This document shows positions 18,269-27,042 of a DNA stretch of 64,000 nucleotides, in pieces. The translations under genes were made by a program, and so were the position numbers. This DNA is from RBG-16-57-9 sp964529745 (GTDB lineage: Archaea; Thermoproteota; Bathyarchaeia; TCS64). How positions within the stretch are numbered: position 1 is the first letter of the stretch; the number at the start of each line of letters is the position of its first letter. The notes under the pieces are model-generated. The model was not told where the DNA came from. It made no database searches and saw only the letters and a list, made by a program, of their open reading frames with translations. The stretch spans positions 1-64,000 of the forward strand of contig CAZGZR010000001.1 of NCBI GenBank assembly GCA_964529745.1, read 5' to 3'.

Positions 18269-18499
18269 CTAGATGGAGTTTGATTTTAAGAGTTAAATAA
18301 TCATGTAGGTACAATCTAAAACACTCAATGATTAACCCTCAATATGGTCGAAAAAATCCGTCTCCACTATCAAAGAGATCTAATAACTGGTGATATAATA
18401 TCCAGGTAACTACAGTCTACAAATATTTGTATTCGCTGGTGTTGTGGTGTAATCTCCATTCACTTATTGATATATACATTTGGATGGAACTTGGAAATA

Positions 18500-21418
18500 A
18501 TGTTGCGGTCGAGAGGCTCGATTAGCAGATTTACGCCATTTTTTTTCTCGCTCATCCTTACTCTTTACTCATACATTGGAATTAAATTTTGGTTTGTAGA
18601 CTCACTTCTTATCCCCGTCTTTGTTTTCGCGGCCCCAGGCTTCCTGGTGAGCTACCGGCTTTCTCATGAACTCGATTTGTCTTTGGATGAGTTTCTAGTT
18701 ATCACAATAATATTCAGCGGAGTAGTCCTGATGTTTCTCTACCTTGCTCTTACCTGTATGTTTGCCTATGTAGCTCCATACATGGTTTTTGGGGGCTTGA
18801 CTTGCTTCCTCTTCGTATTGGGGTTTCTGGTTGACGTTTCAACAGAGACTTTAGGAACCATCGATGATGAGACGATTAAAGGCTTGGGGGGGCTACTAGC
18901 GAGTTATTTTTTAGGTTTTTGGGTTATTTCCTGTTATATGCCCCTGCAATATTGGAGGGGTCCCGATGGGTGGGAGAACATCAATGTTTTCAGGAAGATT
19001 TCTGAGATGGGGTTATCTCCGGTAGAAGCATACAATTTTTTCAGGTGTTACGTTAAGATTCCGAATCCTGGCTTCTATTACTATTTCTCGGTTTTACATC
19101 TGATGACAGGGTTCTCTGTTGAGTCCATCATGCGTTATGGCGGTATGATACAGACGGGGGTGTTCGTCTCGCTGGCTTATATAACCTTCAAACGAGTAAA
19201 CGGCCTCCTGTCAGGGTTGTCAGGTGTTTTTCTCCTCGTTCTCAATCCTTACTTTAACCACAGATTCATGGTTCTTCTACGCGAAGAGTTCAGCCTCTTC
19301 TTTTTTTTTACCGGTTTGTTCCTTTATATCTGCAACAGAGAATCTGGAGATTGGTCTTATCCTCTTAGAATAATGGTCATGGGTAGCTTGTTGGCATCCT
19401 GTATGGTATCTCACCCCATGGTACCTGTTTTTTTTATCGGGTTATTGGTATGCCGGATGGGCTATTCTTTCATCGAGAGAAAATTTGATGAGATAACCGT
19501 CGAATTATACTCTCTCGTCCTCAGCCTGATACTTGTATTACCTTTTCTAAACATAATGTTAGATCCACTTGGCATTTTCATGAATAAAATTTCATTGCCA
19601 TACTTGTTGATTGGCTCATGTTTAGTGATCGTAGTAATCTCATCAATGTATCTTATTTATTATCAAAAAATAGATGTTGAACGTCTTATTCCTACGGTAC
19701 AAAAAGTTATGATCGTCCTCATGTTTTTCCTCCCATTACTAGGAGTAACGGTCAAACCTAATCTAGGCGAATCGTATTCTTTTGGATTCATCGATATCGA
19801 AGATTTCTCAAAAATTCTTGTCCCCTTGTCAGTAGCTGGGTATTTCCTTCATTCTCTAGGGAGAATGGAGAAAAATATTGTTGGATTGAATCTCATCACA
19901 GTCATATTGATAGCCTTAAGCTATCTTAGGATCCCCTTGCCTCTGGATCGACTCTCTATTCCACTTATTTGGCTCATGAGTTTCTATGCTTCCTATCTAG
20001 TAAATGCTTCAAAGCAGGCGTCTTTCCATGAAACAGCTTCAATTACACAAGATTCTGAGCTAGTTTCTAACTTGTTAAAACATCGAATGACACTGGTTTT
20101 CATCTTGATGATATTCGCCGGAGGCGTGCTCGAGCTATCAACTATTACCAGGAAGTTGTCTACCTTCGATGCGTCGTGTGTCGAAGATACCAATCTGTTT
20201 GTCTCAGAGTTGGAGCCAGGGGAGCTTGTTTTTCCTTACGGTACCGCCGATCATATGCTGTACTATGCAAATATACCGCAGGATAACATCGTCGCAGATC
20301 TGGAGGTTAAAAATAAGCTTGCACTACTGCTGGACCAAGATTCTATATACGAGATCTCGGAGCTGGTTCAGGAAAGTTATCCTGAAGTCAACTCCTTGAT
20401 CTTCTACGTAGATAGCTGGTATGAAAATGATCTCCGCGAAAAACCTTTCTGCGATCTATTGGAGTTATACTTCGAGAAAGCTGTTAGGGGATGTTTCTCG
20501 TCTTACGGGTTAGAAATACCCTTTACCGTCGAGAAACTAAAGTTAAACCAGGTTAGATACATCAAGGATTTCCCCGAAGACCCTCTCTTCGGCTCACATT
20601 GCAATATCACTGCAACAAGTAACATTCTGACCCTACCCGATGAAGAGGCATCTTATAAGTTCATGTTTCTAAGTGCGGATGCTGATGGAACAAAGTATAT
20701 TGGTTTAGCCTCCTCAACAAACGGTCTAGATTGGAACATAGATTACGAGGATAAACTAGGCTATGAACTTGAATCTATAGGCCTCATCGAACGTGACGAT
20801 CGATACTATCTATATGCAGGTACTTCCTCCAAGGTCCAAGTTGTTCGGCTTGATAGCAATGACTTACGCAATTGGGGCAACTATACCATAGTCATTGATT
20901 CTTCATCGAGGGATGAACTGGTTTTCATAGAGTCTCCCCTGGTATGGCAGGAAGAAAGCGGTTTTCGAATGTTATGGTGGGAAACCACGATAGGAGACTC
21001 CATGATGAATGGAGTCCATTACGCCACCTCGATAGACGGTGCTAATTGGGTTATAGAACATAGGTCTCTGGAATGGGCCTTATTGGATTCCAGATACAGA
21101 GCGAATGAATATGACAAGATACTTCCCTATGACTTGATGCGAATAGGTGAAGGCATTATCATTCTGGCAAGAATGCACAAGGCTGACGGGTTTTCCCCAA
21201 AGAAATGGGTTACGGGCTCAATTACTCTTGAAGATGTAACCTCTAAGGCAGCTGAGGTGCAGGGTTTTGTATACAAGGATCATATTGAATCTGAAATGGA
21301 CTCGATTCATGTGATAAGAGACCTCGACGGTGTTAACCTGAGGTTCATTTACCTTGAATATTGTAGAGGTCGAGTCTACATCGGGGCTGCCTCCGACCAT
21401 TATGGTGTGGAAAAATGA
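18500..21418 (+). CDS. giant GT-C-like membrane protein with C-terminal beta-propeller (copy 2)
   Basis: Paralogue of 14510-17449. Diagnostic shared stretches are GPDGWENINVFRKISEMGLSP (cf. GWDTWETATISRRLVTLDL), GFSVESIMRYGG, YITFKRVNGLLSG and MVLLREEFSLFFF. The ~540-residue membrane half is followed by a soluble half with blade-like repeats ASSTNGLDWN and ATSIDGANW. I place the start at the ATG at 18500, because a TATA box GATATATA (18469-18476) lies 27 nt upstream and the paralogue starts at the equivalent position; an upstream TTG at 18467 overlaps that box. It is less AT-rich than copy 1, so the copies diverged or arrived separately. Function as for copy 1. Confidence 0.7.
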   Translation: MLRSRGSISRFTPFFFSLILTLYSYIGIKFWFVDSLLIPVFVFAAPGFLVSYRLSHELDLSLDEFLVITIIFSGVVLMFLYLALTCMFAYVAPYMVFGGLTCFLFVLGFLVDVSTETLGTIDDETIKGLGGLLASYFLGFWVISCYMPLQYWRGPDGWENINVFRKISEMGLSPVEAYNFFRCYVKIPNPGFYYYFSVLHLMTGFSVESIMRYGGMIQTGVFVSLAYITFKRVNGLLSGLSGVFLLVLNPYFNHRFMVLLREEFSLFFFFTGLFLYICNRESGDWSYPLRIMVMGSLLASCMVSHPMVPVFFIGLLVCRMGYSFIERKFDEITVELYSLVLSLILVLPFLNIMLDPLGIFMNKISLPYLLIGSCLVIVVISSMYLIYYQKIDVERLIPTVQKVMIVLMFFLPLLGVTVKPNLGESYSFGFIDIEDFSKILVPLSVAGYFLHSLGRMEKNIVGLNLITVILIALSYLRIPLPLDRLSIPLIWLMSFYASYLVNASKQASFHETASITQDSELVSNLLKHRMTLVFILMIFAGGVLELSTITRKLSTFDASCVEDTNLFVSELEPGELVFPYGTADHMLYYANIPQDNIVADLEVKNKLALLLDQDSIYEISELVQESYPEVNSLIFYVDSWYENDLREKPFCDLLELYFEKAVRGCFSSYGLEIPFTVEKLKLNQVRYIKDFPEDPLFGSHCNITATSNILTLPDEEASYKFMFLSADADGTKYIGLASSTNGLDWNIDYEDKLGYELESIGLIERDDRYYLYAGTSSKVQVVRLDSNDLRNWGNYTIVIDSSSRDELVFIESPLVWQEESGFRMLWWETTIGDSMMNGVHYATSIDGANWVIEHRSLEWALLDSRYRANEYDKILPYDLMRIGEGIIILARMHKADGFSPKKWVTGSITLEDVTSKAAEVQGFVYKDHIESEMDSIHVIRDLDGVNLRFIYLEYCRGRVYIGAASDHYGVEK

Positions 21419-21517
21419 TTTTCAGTACTAAAATAATCGATTAAAGATAAAGGCAATCATTCAGCGTCTTTGTGTGAATACAACCGCATCATTTACGTCA
21501 TCAAATTTAAAATATTA

Positions 21518-21748
21518 TTATATTATGATTTTTCCTCTTTCAAATTGCTTATTGTACCATATCTTTCCACGGGATCTTCTGCTGATCTTCTTTGGATTCC
21601 CTAAGACCGCGAATTGCTTTACCATGCTGAGGGCACGGATTATTATATAACTCGTTACAGATAACACCATCTTTATAGTAGTATTTACTATCCTGTGAGA
21701 ATATACAAAGTCATCAGCTCCAAGTATTTCTCGGATATTGTATGCCAT
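21518..21748 (-). CDS. possible small hypothetical protein
   Basis: A 76-codon open frame in the ~520-nt space between the GT-C gene and the PAC2 gene. The product is basic with a moderately hydrophobic centre, and I do not recognise it. In its favour, a TTTAAAG box lies about 24 nt upstream of the ATG, the spacing seen for leaderless genes elsewhere in the window. Against it, the region is AT-rich and the protein has no recognisable motif. The rest of 21419-21936 holds only the PAC2 promoter. Confidence 0.3.
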   Translation of the reverse strand: MAYNIREILGADDFVYSHRIVNTTIKMVLSVTSYIIIRALSMVKQFAVLGNPKKISRRSRGKIWYNKQFERGKIII

Positions 21749-21936
21749 GAGTAACTGATGTTTCTTTAAACAGATTTAGCTATATGTCAGTGTTACATTT
21801 CTTCCGCAGACATATTTAATCATTAACACGCTGTTGCACTTGCATCGAGCTGTATGCATAAGCCTGAATGTTGTTGCCGACTGTGTGGTTTATAGGACTT
21901 TATATAATGTTTCTGTATAATTACTTGGCGCATCAT

Positions 21937-22662
21937 ATGTCGAGCATTGAGATCGTTGAAATAGCCGAGGTCACAGAGAAGAGGCGTGTAACCGTCACGG
22001 GTTTCGCGGGGGCGGGCTCCATAGGCAACACGGCCTTGATGCACATGGTCAGAGCCGAGGGATATAGGCAGGTGGCTTACGTCAAGGGCGACATGATGCC
22101 TCCTCTGATGATCCTGATACAGGGGAAGCCCAACCGTGGCTTCCGGATATATGCAGACAAGGAAGACAGGCATCTGTTGCTGGTGACCGAGGCGATGCTT
22201 TCCACCGGGGCCGCTTGGGCCGTCGGCCGGGAGCTTATGAGGTGGTTTAGGGAGAAAGGCGTTGATGAGATCATTGCTCTCGAGGGGTTCCCTTTCAGCC
22301 AGACCGGAAGGAGGATCTTCGGGTTCACCACGGGCGGAAGGGACCTTCAGGGCGTCGGCGTCCAGCCGCTGTCCGAGGGGGCTATTCCAGGGGTCAACGC
22401 TTCGCTGCTTGAGGAGGCGGTGAGGCTGGGCGTTGACTGGACCACCGTGTTCGTCCCGACTCAGGTCATCGGCGGCGTCGATTACCGGGGGGCTGCCGAC
22501 GCAGTAGAGGTGCTCAACAAGATGCTGGGCCTAGATGTTGACACAGGGCAGCTTCATGTGATGGCGGAGACGATGGCTAGGGCGGCCAGATCCGCGCAGA
22601 GGCGGGAGCAGAAGAAGGGTGGGTTGCTGGGCAGGATTTTTCCCGGGGAATCCGACGAGTAG
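21937..22662 (+). CDS. PAC2 family protein (proteasome assembly chaperone-like)
   Basis: A member of the archaeal PAC2/COG2047 ATP-grasp-like family related to eukaryotic proteasome assembly chaperone 2. Typical features are GFAGAGSIGNTALMHM near the N terminus, the segment EIIALEGFPFSQTG and a Gly-rich IPGVNASLLEEA stretch in the middle. The length of 241 suits the family. I choose the ATG at 21937 rather than the upstream frame-open TTG at 21868, because the extra 23 residues are hydrophobic and unrelated, and the box TTTATATAAT (21899-21908) would fall inside them. Probably cytoplasmic. In archaea the role is still unsettled; proteasome assembly is inference from homology. Confidence 0.82.
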   Translation: MSSIEIVEIAEVTEKRRVTVTGFAGAGSIGNTALMHMVRAEGYRQVAYVKGDMMPPLMILIQGKPNRGFRIYADKEDRHLLLVTEAMLSTGAAWAVGRELMRWFREKGVDEIIALEGFPFSQTGRRIFGFTTGGRDLQGVGVQPLSEGAIPGVNASLLEEAVRLGVDWTTVFVPTQVIGGVDYRGAADAVEVLNKMLGLDVDTGQLHVMAETMARAARSAQRREQKKGGLLGRIFPGESDE

Positions 22663-22688
22663 CATCATATTCAGTGGGTTAGGCGTGG

Positions 22689-22761
22689 TGGAGAGAGGAG
22701 GAGTCGAACCTCCACGCATACGCCAATCAAGGCGCCGTTCTCCCAGTTAAACTATCTCTCC
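22689..22761 (-). tRNA. tRNA with abnormal anticodon arm (possible Ile-GAT)
   Basis: The minus strand folds as a tRNA. It has a 7-bp acceptor (GGAGAGA/TCTCTCC), a D arm GTTT-AACTGGGA-GAAC, and a T arm GGAGG-TTCGACT-CCTCC with the GTTCGA core. The discriminator A is followed by an encoded CCA at 22688-22686. The anticodon arm is odd: the best stem GCGCC/GGCGT leaves a six-nt loop TTGATT, whereas a standard seven-nt loop would break the stem. Reading the loop from U33 gives GAT (Ile), but the isotype is uncertain. There is no room for an intron. Confidence 0.65.
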
Positions 22762-22925
22762 TTGGAGGGGGATGGGATCGGTGGGGTTGGATCCCCGTTT
22801 TGATGATCCCCGTTATCATTTGAACCGATGACCGTGATAAAGCTATGGAGCGTTTTATGACTGGTCTGAGGGCGTGAGGATGGACACCCGAGGGTTGGGC
22901 TGACTCCTCATCTGGGTCTAGCCCG

Positions 22926-23765
22926 TTAGGTGTCTCCCATGTCTTTCCCCTCCGTGGCTTCCTCCAGGTCTCTGAGCCGTTTCCTGAGGGAGACCTCGGA
23001 GACGCCGGCCGCAGCCGCGATTTCCCACTGTCTGCACTTCTCGTTCTTGGCTTTGCACGCCATGTAGAGGGCTGCAGCGGCCGAGGCTCGAGGGTCCTTG
23101 CCCGCCAGAGCCTTCTGCTCAGCGGCCTCCCGGAGTATCTCCACCGCTAGCAGATCGGTCTCCATGCTGGCGCCCACCTCTGAGGCCAGCCTCGGCACGA
23201 GCTTCATGGGATCGTCCACGGGCATGCGTAGATCCAGCTCCGTTACAAGGAGCCTGTACATCCTCGCAACCTCCTTGACGTCCTCACCGCTCTTCTCGGA
23301 GACTTCGTGGAGGGTTCTCGGAAGACCGGCCTCGCGGCAGGCGGCGTAGACAGAGGCCGCGGCGAAGCCTGCTATAGTCCCCCTCACGATGAGGTTTCTT
23401 TCATGAGCCATCCTGAAGATGGCCTGGGCTCTCCTCCTTTGGTTTCTGGCGAGATGCAGCTCGTCAACGAGCCTGTCCATCTCCGCTACTGCCTGCCTTA
23501 TGGTCCTTGGATCCAAGTCCTCAAGCTTGGCAAGCTCGTCGTATCTCTGCAGCCTTTTCATCCGGCGCATGGTTTCGGGGGGCACCCGTTTCCTCTCTGT
23601 TCTCGTTTCAGGCGGGTAGTCCTCGGGTGAGGGCCCTAGCTCCAAGGGTTCCTCCCGTATCACGGTGCCGCAGCTGGCACAGATCACCTCGCCGGTCTCT
23701 GGGTCGTAGATCAGGTCAGAGCCGCTGCATCGGGGGCACGAGTCCTCGATGGTTTTATTGTCCAT
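22926..23765 (-). CDS. tfb: transcription initiation factor IIB (TFB), divergent
   Basis: An archaeal TFB that recruits RNA polymerase to TBP-bound promoters. The N-terminal zinc ribbon is CPRCSGSDLIYDPETGEVIC with a second CASC. Two cyclin-like repeats follow (about residues 85-180 and 185-275), the first containing AACREAGLPRTLHEVS and the second AALYMACKAKNEKCR. I place the start at the ATG at 23765, just before the zinc ribbon; the upstream-open frame adds 61 low-complexity residues. At 279 residues it is shorter than the usual ~300. The linker where the B-reader should be is charged and lacks the familiar W-R-F pattern, suggesting an alternative TFB paralogue rather than the main one. 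Confidence 0.87.
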   Translation of the reverse strand: MDNKTIEDSCPRCSGSDLIYDPETGEVICASCGTVIREEPLELGPSPEDYPPETRTERKRVPPETMRRMKRLQRYDELAKLEDLDPRTIRQAVAEMDRLVDELHLARNQRRRAQAIFRMAHERNLIVRGTIAGFAAASVYAACREAGLPRTLHEVSEKSGEDVKEVARMYRLLVTELDLRMPVDDPMKLVPRLASEVGASMETDLLAVEILREAAEQKALAGKDPRASAAAALYMACKAKNEKCRQWEIAAAAGVSEVSLRKRLRDLEEATEGKDMGDT

Positions 23766-24098
23766 GGTTGATGCTCCTGGCTGAGAGCAGTATTCTAAGA
23801 GAATGTTTGAGTCGTGTGTATTAAGGTACGAGGCGGGGCATGGGCGGACAGGGTTAATGTCAGCTTTCTTGGGACGGGTGGCGGGTGTATGATGGTTTGG
23901 GACTGGGTTCACATCGCGACCAATACGGGATGTCGGCTCAAGGATCATCGTTGGGGTTTGAGATAGTCGTGAGCTCGGGGTTTTGGATCATGTATATCAC
24001 TGGCTTCTACTTGAAGGTGGTTGCCTTCTATCAGTAACCAGAGTCTTAATAACAAAAAATAATAGAAAAAGGGTCACGGTATGTGTGGTATTGAAAAC
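23766..24098. other. 333-nt intergenic region between TFB and the cold-shock gene
   Basis: I see no convincing gene in either strand. It must contain the TFB promoter at the low-coordinate end and the 3' end of the cold-shock transcript at the other (T-rich minus-strand tract, 24046-24072). Confidence 0.4.
24046..24072 (-). terminator. T-rich terminator of the cold-shock gene
   Basis: About 27-50 nt after the stop codon the minus strand reads CCCTTTTTCTATTATTTTTTG, a U-rich tract of the type that ends archaeal transcripts. No strong hairpin precedes it. Confidence 0.5.
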
Positions 24099-24308
24099 TT
24101 AGTTGTATACTATCTTCACGTTGACGGCCCTTGGGCCTTTCTCGGTCTTCTCGATCTCGAACTCGACCACGTCTCCCCGGTCGAGGTCGTAGCAGTTACG
24201 TATGTCTCTGCTGTGGCAGAAGACGTCTCTGCTGCTTCCCTCGGCCTCGATGAAACCGAAGCCGTGATCGTATAACCATTTCTTTACTACGCCTCTCAGC
24301 TTTGTCAC
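24099..24308 (-). CDS. cold-shock domain protein (CspA family)
   Basis: A 69-residue single-domain OB-fold nucleic-acid-binding protein. RNP1 is HGFGFIEAEG (residues ~15-24) and RNP2 is DVFCHSRDI (about residues 28-36); the first aromatic patch starts KKWLYD. It is expected to bind single-stranded RNA/DNA as an RNA chaperone. Cold-shock proteins are common in bacteria but patchy in archaea. The start is GTG at 24308. The upstream region carries a perfect 9-bp inverted repeat overlapping a TATA-like sequence, so expression is probably controlled. The presence of Cys in RNP2 (VFCHS rather than VFVHF) is unusual. Confidence 0.9.
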   Translation of the reverse strand: MTKLRGVVKKWLYDHGFGFIEAEGSSRDVFCHSRDIRNCYDLDRGDVVEFEIEKTEKGPRAVNVKIVYN

Positions 24309-24359
24309 CTCTCAATTATAGCGTTTGATCGTATCCTTACCCACCGGATAAGTTACGCC

Positions 24360-24382
24360 TATAACGAAACTTATTCGTTATA
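24360..24382 (-). promoter_or_regulatory. perfect inverted repeat upstream of the cold-shock gene
   Basis: Arms TATAACGAA and TTCGTTATA are perfectly complementary with a 5-nt spacer ACTTA. The repeat lies 52-74 nt upstream of the GTG start and both arms include TATA. It could be an operator over the promoter or a 5'-leader hairpin. Confidence 0.5.
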
Positions 24383-24562
24383 AATATTTGGGATTTCACA
24401 TAAAATTATTAAAAATGCTGGTGCCTGGACTCGGTTCAATGATGGCGTCTCCTGCGAAAATAGACAAGCCCGACGCCTAGTCCCGCCGACCAGTAACGCA
24501 TGACCGTGGCCTGCTGCGTCGATCGTTTTTTCCAGTATGCCGGATAATGAGTAGGGATCGAG

Positions 24563-26926
24563 TTGAACGAAAAGGAAAACCGTGAACCCGTGACCATAAG
24601 CGAGTTCACTGAGGGCATGGAGAGGCATCCCGGATACTTCACCTATTACTGGGACGATGAAATGGGCAAGATGTGGCTGGAGATCGATAAGCTTGAGACC
24701 GAGTTCCTGTATGTGACGGGCCTGAAGGCGGGGATAGGGAGCAACGACATAGGGCTTGACAGGAACCAGCTGGGCTCCACCATGATCGTCAGGTTCCAGC
24801 GCTTCGGCCCCAAGATATTGCTCACCCAGGTTAACTACAGGTACAGGGCCATCACCGATAACCCGAAGGAGTTGGAGGCCGTGGAGGACGCCTTCGCCAA
24901 GTCGGTCGTCTGGGGCTTCGAGGTCGAGGCCGAGGAGGGTGGAAGGTTTCTGGTTGACGCTACCGGGTTCTTCCTCAGGGACGCCAAAGGGGTGCCTCAG
25001 CGGCTTAAGGAGAAGGAGCAGGGCGAGTACGAGCTGGATGGGGACCGTTCAGCCATATCCCTAGAGTCGACCAGGAACTTCCCCAAGAACACCGAGGTGG
25101 AGGCCGTCCTGACCTTCCGTGGGAAGGAGCCGGGCGACTGGGTGAAGGCCGTGGTGCCTGATCCCGAGGCCATCACCGTGCGGGAGCACCACAGTCTCAT
25201 AGAGCTTCCAGACGACGGCTACGAGCCGAGGAGGTTCGACATTAGGTCGAGCTACTTCGGGGTCGCTTACAACGACTACGCGACGCCTGTCACGGAGCCC
25301 CTGGAGAAACGGTTCATCCGCAGGCACAGGCTCAAGAAGATGGATCCGGGCGCCGAGGTGAGCGAGCCCGTTGAGCCCATAGTGTACTATATAGATCCGG
25401 GCATACCCGAGCCCATCAGGTCGGCGGTGGTCGAGGGAGCCCGGTGGTGGAACGACGCGTTCGAGGCGGCTGGCTACAGGGACGCTTTCAGGGTGGAGAT
25501 GCTGCCCGAGGACGCGGACCCCATGGATATACGGTATAACGTGGTCAACTGGGTCCACAGGAGCACCCGTGGCTGGAGCTACGGGATGACGGTCACCGAC
25601 CCGCGGACGGGCGAGATCATCAAGGGCCACGTCAGCTTGGGAAGCCTCAGGATCAGGCAGGACTTCCTCATCGCCATGGGCCTCGTGGGTGAGTACACCG
25701 AGGAAGGCGATAACACAGGTGAGGCTCTGGTGATGGCGCTGGCCCGGATCAGGCAGCTCAGCGTCCACGAGATAGGGCACACCCTGGGGCTTGGGCACAA
25801 CTACGCGTCCAACATCAACGGGCGTTCATCTGTCATGGACTACCCGGCCATGTGGGTCAAGGAGGTGGACGGCAGGCTAGACATCAGCGAAGCCTACGCC
25901 ACGGGCGTAGGGGAGTGGGACCTGGTGAGCATCGAGTACGGCTACCAGGACTACCCGGAGGGGGTTGACGAGGAGAAGGAGCTGAGTCGGGTGCTGGACG
26001 ACGCGTTCAAACGGGGGCTGCTGTTCCAGCCCAGCAGGGACGCCGGACCGGGGAGCGCCAGCCCCTACGCCGCGTACTGGATAAACGGGGTGGACCCAGT
26101 TGAGGAGCTCCACAGGGTAATGAGGGTTAGGCAGGTGGCCCTGGAGGGGTTCGGCGAGCACAGGGTGAGGTATGGGGCGCCGTTAGCCGAGATGGAGGAG
26201 CCCCTCGTCACGACGTACCTCTTCCACCGGTTCCAGCTGGAGGCGGCCGCCAGCGTCCTCGGCGGCCTGTACTACCACTACAAGGTCCGGGGGGACCCGC
26301 AGGAGCTGCCGAGGCTTGTGCCCGCGGAGGTGCAGACGCGGGGGCTCGGAGCCCTGCTTGAGACGATTACCCCTGAGGCGCTAGCGCTGCCCGGGTCGTT
26401 GCGGGACCTCATGCCCCCGCGTCCCCAGAGCCTGCCACAGACACGGGACCTGTTCCGGGGTAGGACGGGGCTCAGCTTCGATCCCTTGGCGGCGGCGGAG
26501 ACGGCCGCTGGCATGACCGTTGGGTTGATGCTGCATCCTGAGCGCGCCGCCCGGCTGGTCGAGTACCACGCACGTGACCGGGGGCTGCCTGGGCTCGGGG
26601 AGGTCATGGACAGGCTGTTCGAGGCAACCTGGCTCACCGTCCACGAGGATGGCTACCGTCAGGAGCTCCAGAGGCTGGTCAACTACGTCGTCCTCTACCA
26701 CGTGGTAGAGCTCATCAAGAACGGGGATGCCCCCCAGTCGGTGAGGAGTCTGGCCCACTACAAGCTGGCGCAACTGTACGAGCGCCTATGTGAGGTCGAG
26801 TCTGTTGACGAGGCGCAGCTCAGCCAGCGCATGTGTCTGGGCGTTGTGCTGGGTAGGCTTGAGGATGCCCCTGAGTCTGTGAGGCTCACGCCTCCAGCCG
26901 AGCCCCCGATGGGGGCTCCCATCTAA
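24563..26926 (+). CDS. zinc-dependent metalloprotease, metzincin (DUF5117/DUF4953-like)
   Basis: A 787-residue protease. The zinc motif HEIGHTLGLGHNY lies near residues 401-413: HExxHxxGxxH with three His ligands and the catalytic Glu. It is followed by SVMDYP, whose Met would be the metzincin Met-turn. The N-terminal region (fitness of beta-rich DUF5117/5118 type) and long helical C-terminal region match the architecture of DUF4953-type zinc proteases. Bacterial members are usually exported; here I see no signal peptide, so it may be cytoplasmic or the start may be wrong. The start is TTG at 24563 with no clear ribosome binding site; the next Met is at residue 19. The protease call is strong. 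Confidence 0.85.
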   Translation: MNEKENREPVTISEFTEGMERHPGYFTYYWDDEMGKMWLEIDKLETEFLYVTGLKAGIGSNDIGLDRNQLGSTMIVRFQRFGPKILLTQVNYRYRAITDNPKELEAVEDAFAKSVVWGFEVEAEEGGRFLVDATGFFLRDAKGVPQRLKEKEQGEYELDGDRSAISLESTRNFPKNTEVEAVLTFRGKEPGDWVKAVVPDPEAITVREHHSLIELPDDGYEPRRFDIRSSYFGVAYNDYATPVTEPLEKRFIRRHRLKKMDPGAEVSEPVEPIVYYIDPGIPEPIRSAVVEGARWWNDAFEAAGYRDAFRVEMLPEDADPMDIRYNVVNWVHRSTRGWSYGMTVTDPRTGEIIKGHVSLGSLRIRQDFLIAMGLVGEYTEEGDNTGEALVMALARIRQLSVHEIGHTLGLGHNYASNINGRSSVMDYPAMWVKEVDGRLDISEAYATGVGEWDLVSIEYGYQDYPEGVDEEKELSRVLDDAFKRGLLFQPSRDAGPGSASPYAAYWINGVDPVEELHRVMRVRQVALEGFGEHRVRYGAPLAEMEEPLVTTYLFHRFQLEAAASVLGGLYYHYKVRGDPQELPRLVPAEVQTRGLGALLETITPEALALPGSLRDLMPPRPQSLPQTRDLFRGRTGLSFDPLAAAETAAGMTVGLMLHPERAARLVEYHARDRGLPGLGEVMDRLFEATWLTVHEDGYRQELQRLVNYVVLYHVVELIKNGDAPQSVRSLAHYKLAQLYERLCEVESVDEAQLSQRMCLGVVLGRLEDAPESVRLTPPAEPPMGAPI

Positions 26927-27042
26927 ACCTTCTCCAAGTATTTTTCTGTAGCTTGGTGGGTTCGTTGTTCCTGTTTGTGGGGGTCCCGGGAAACGGGCTC
27001 GCTGATGTGATTGGGATGAGCGGCTTGCCTTCGAGGACGTGT

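Noticed and set aside
25061..25798. Minus-strand open frame of 245 codons opposite the metalloprotease
   Set aside because: Antisense shadow of the protease coding region, with no start context.
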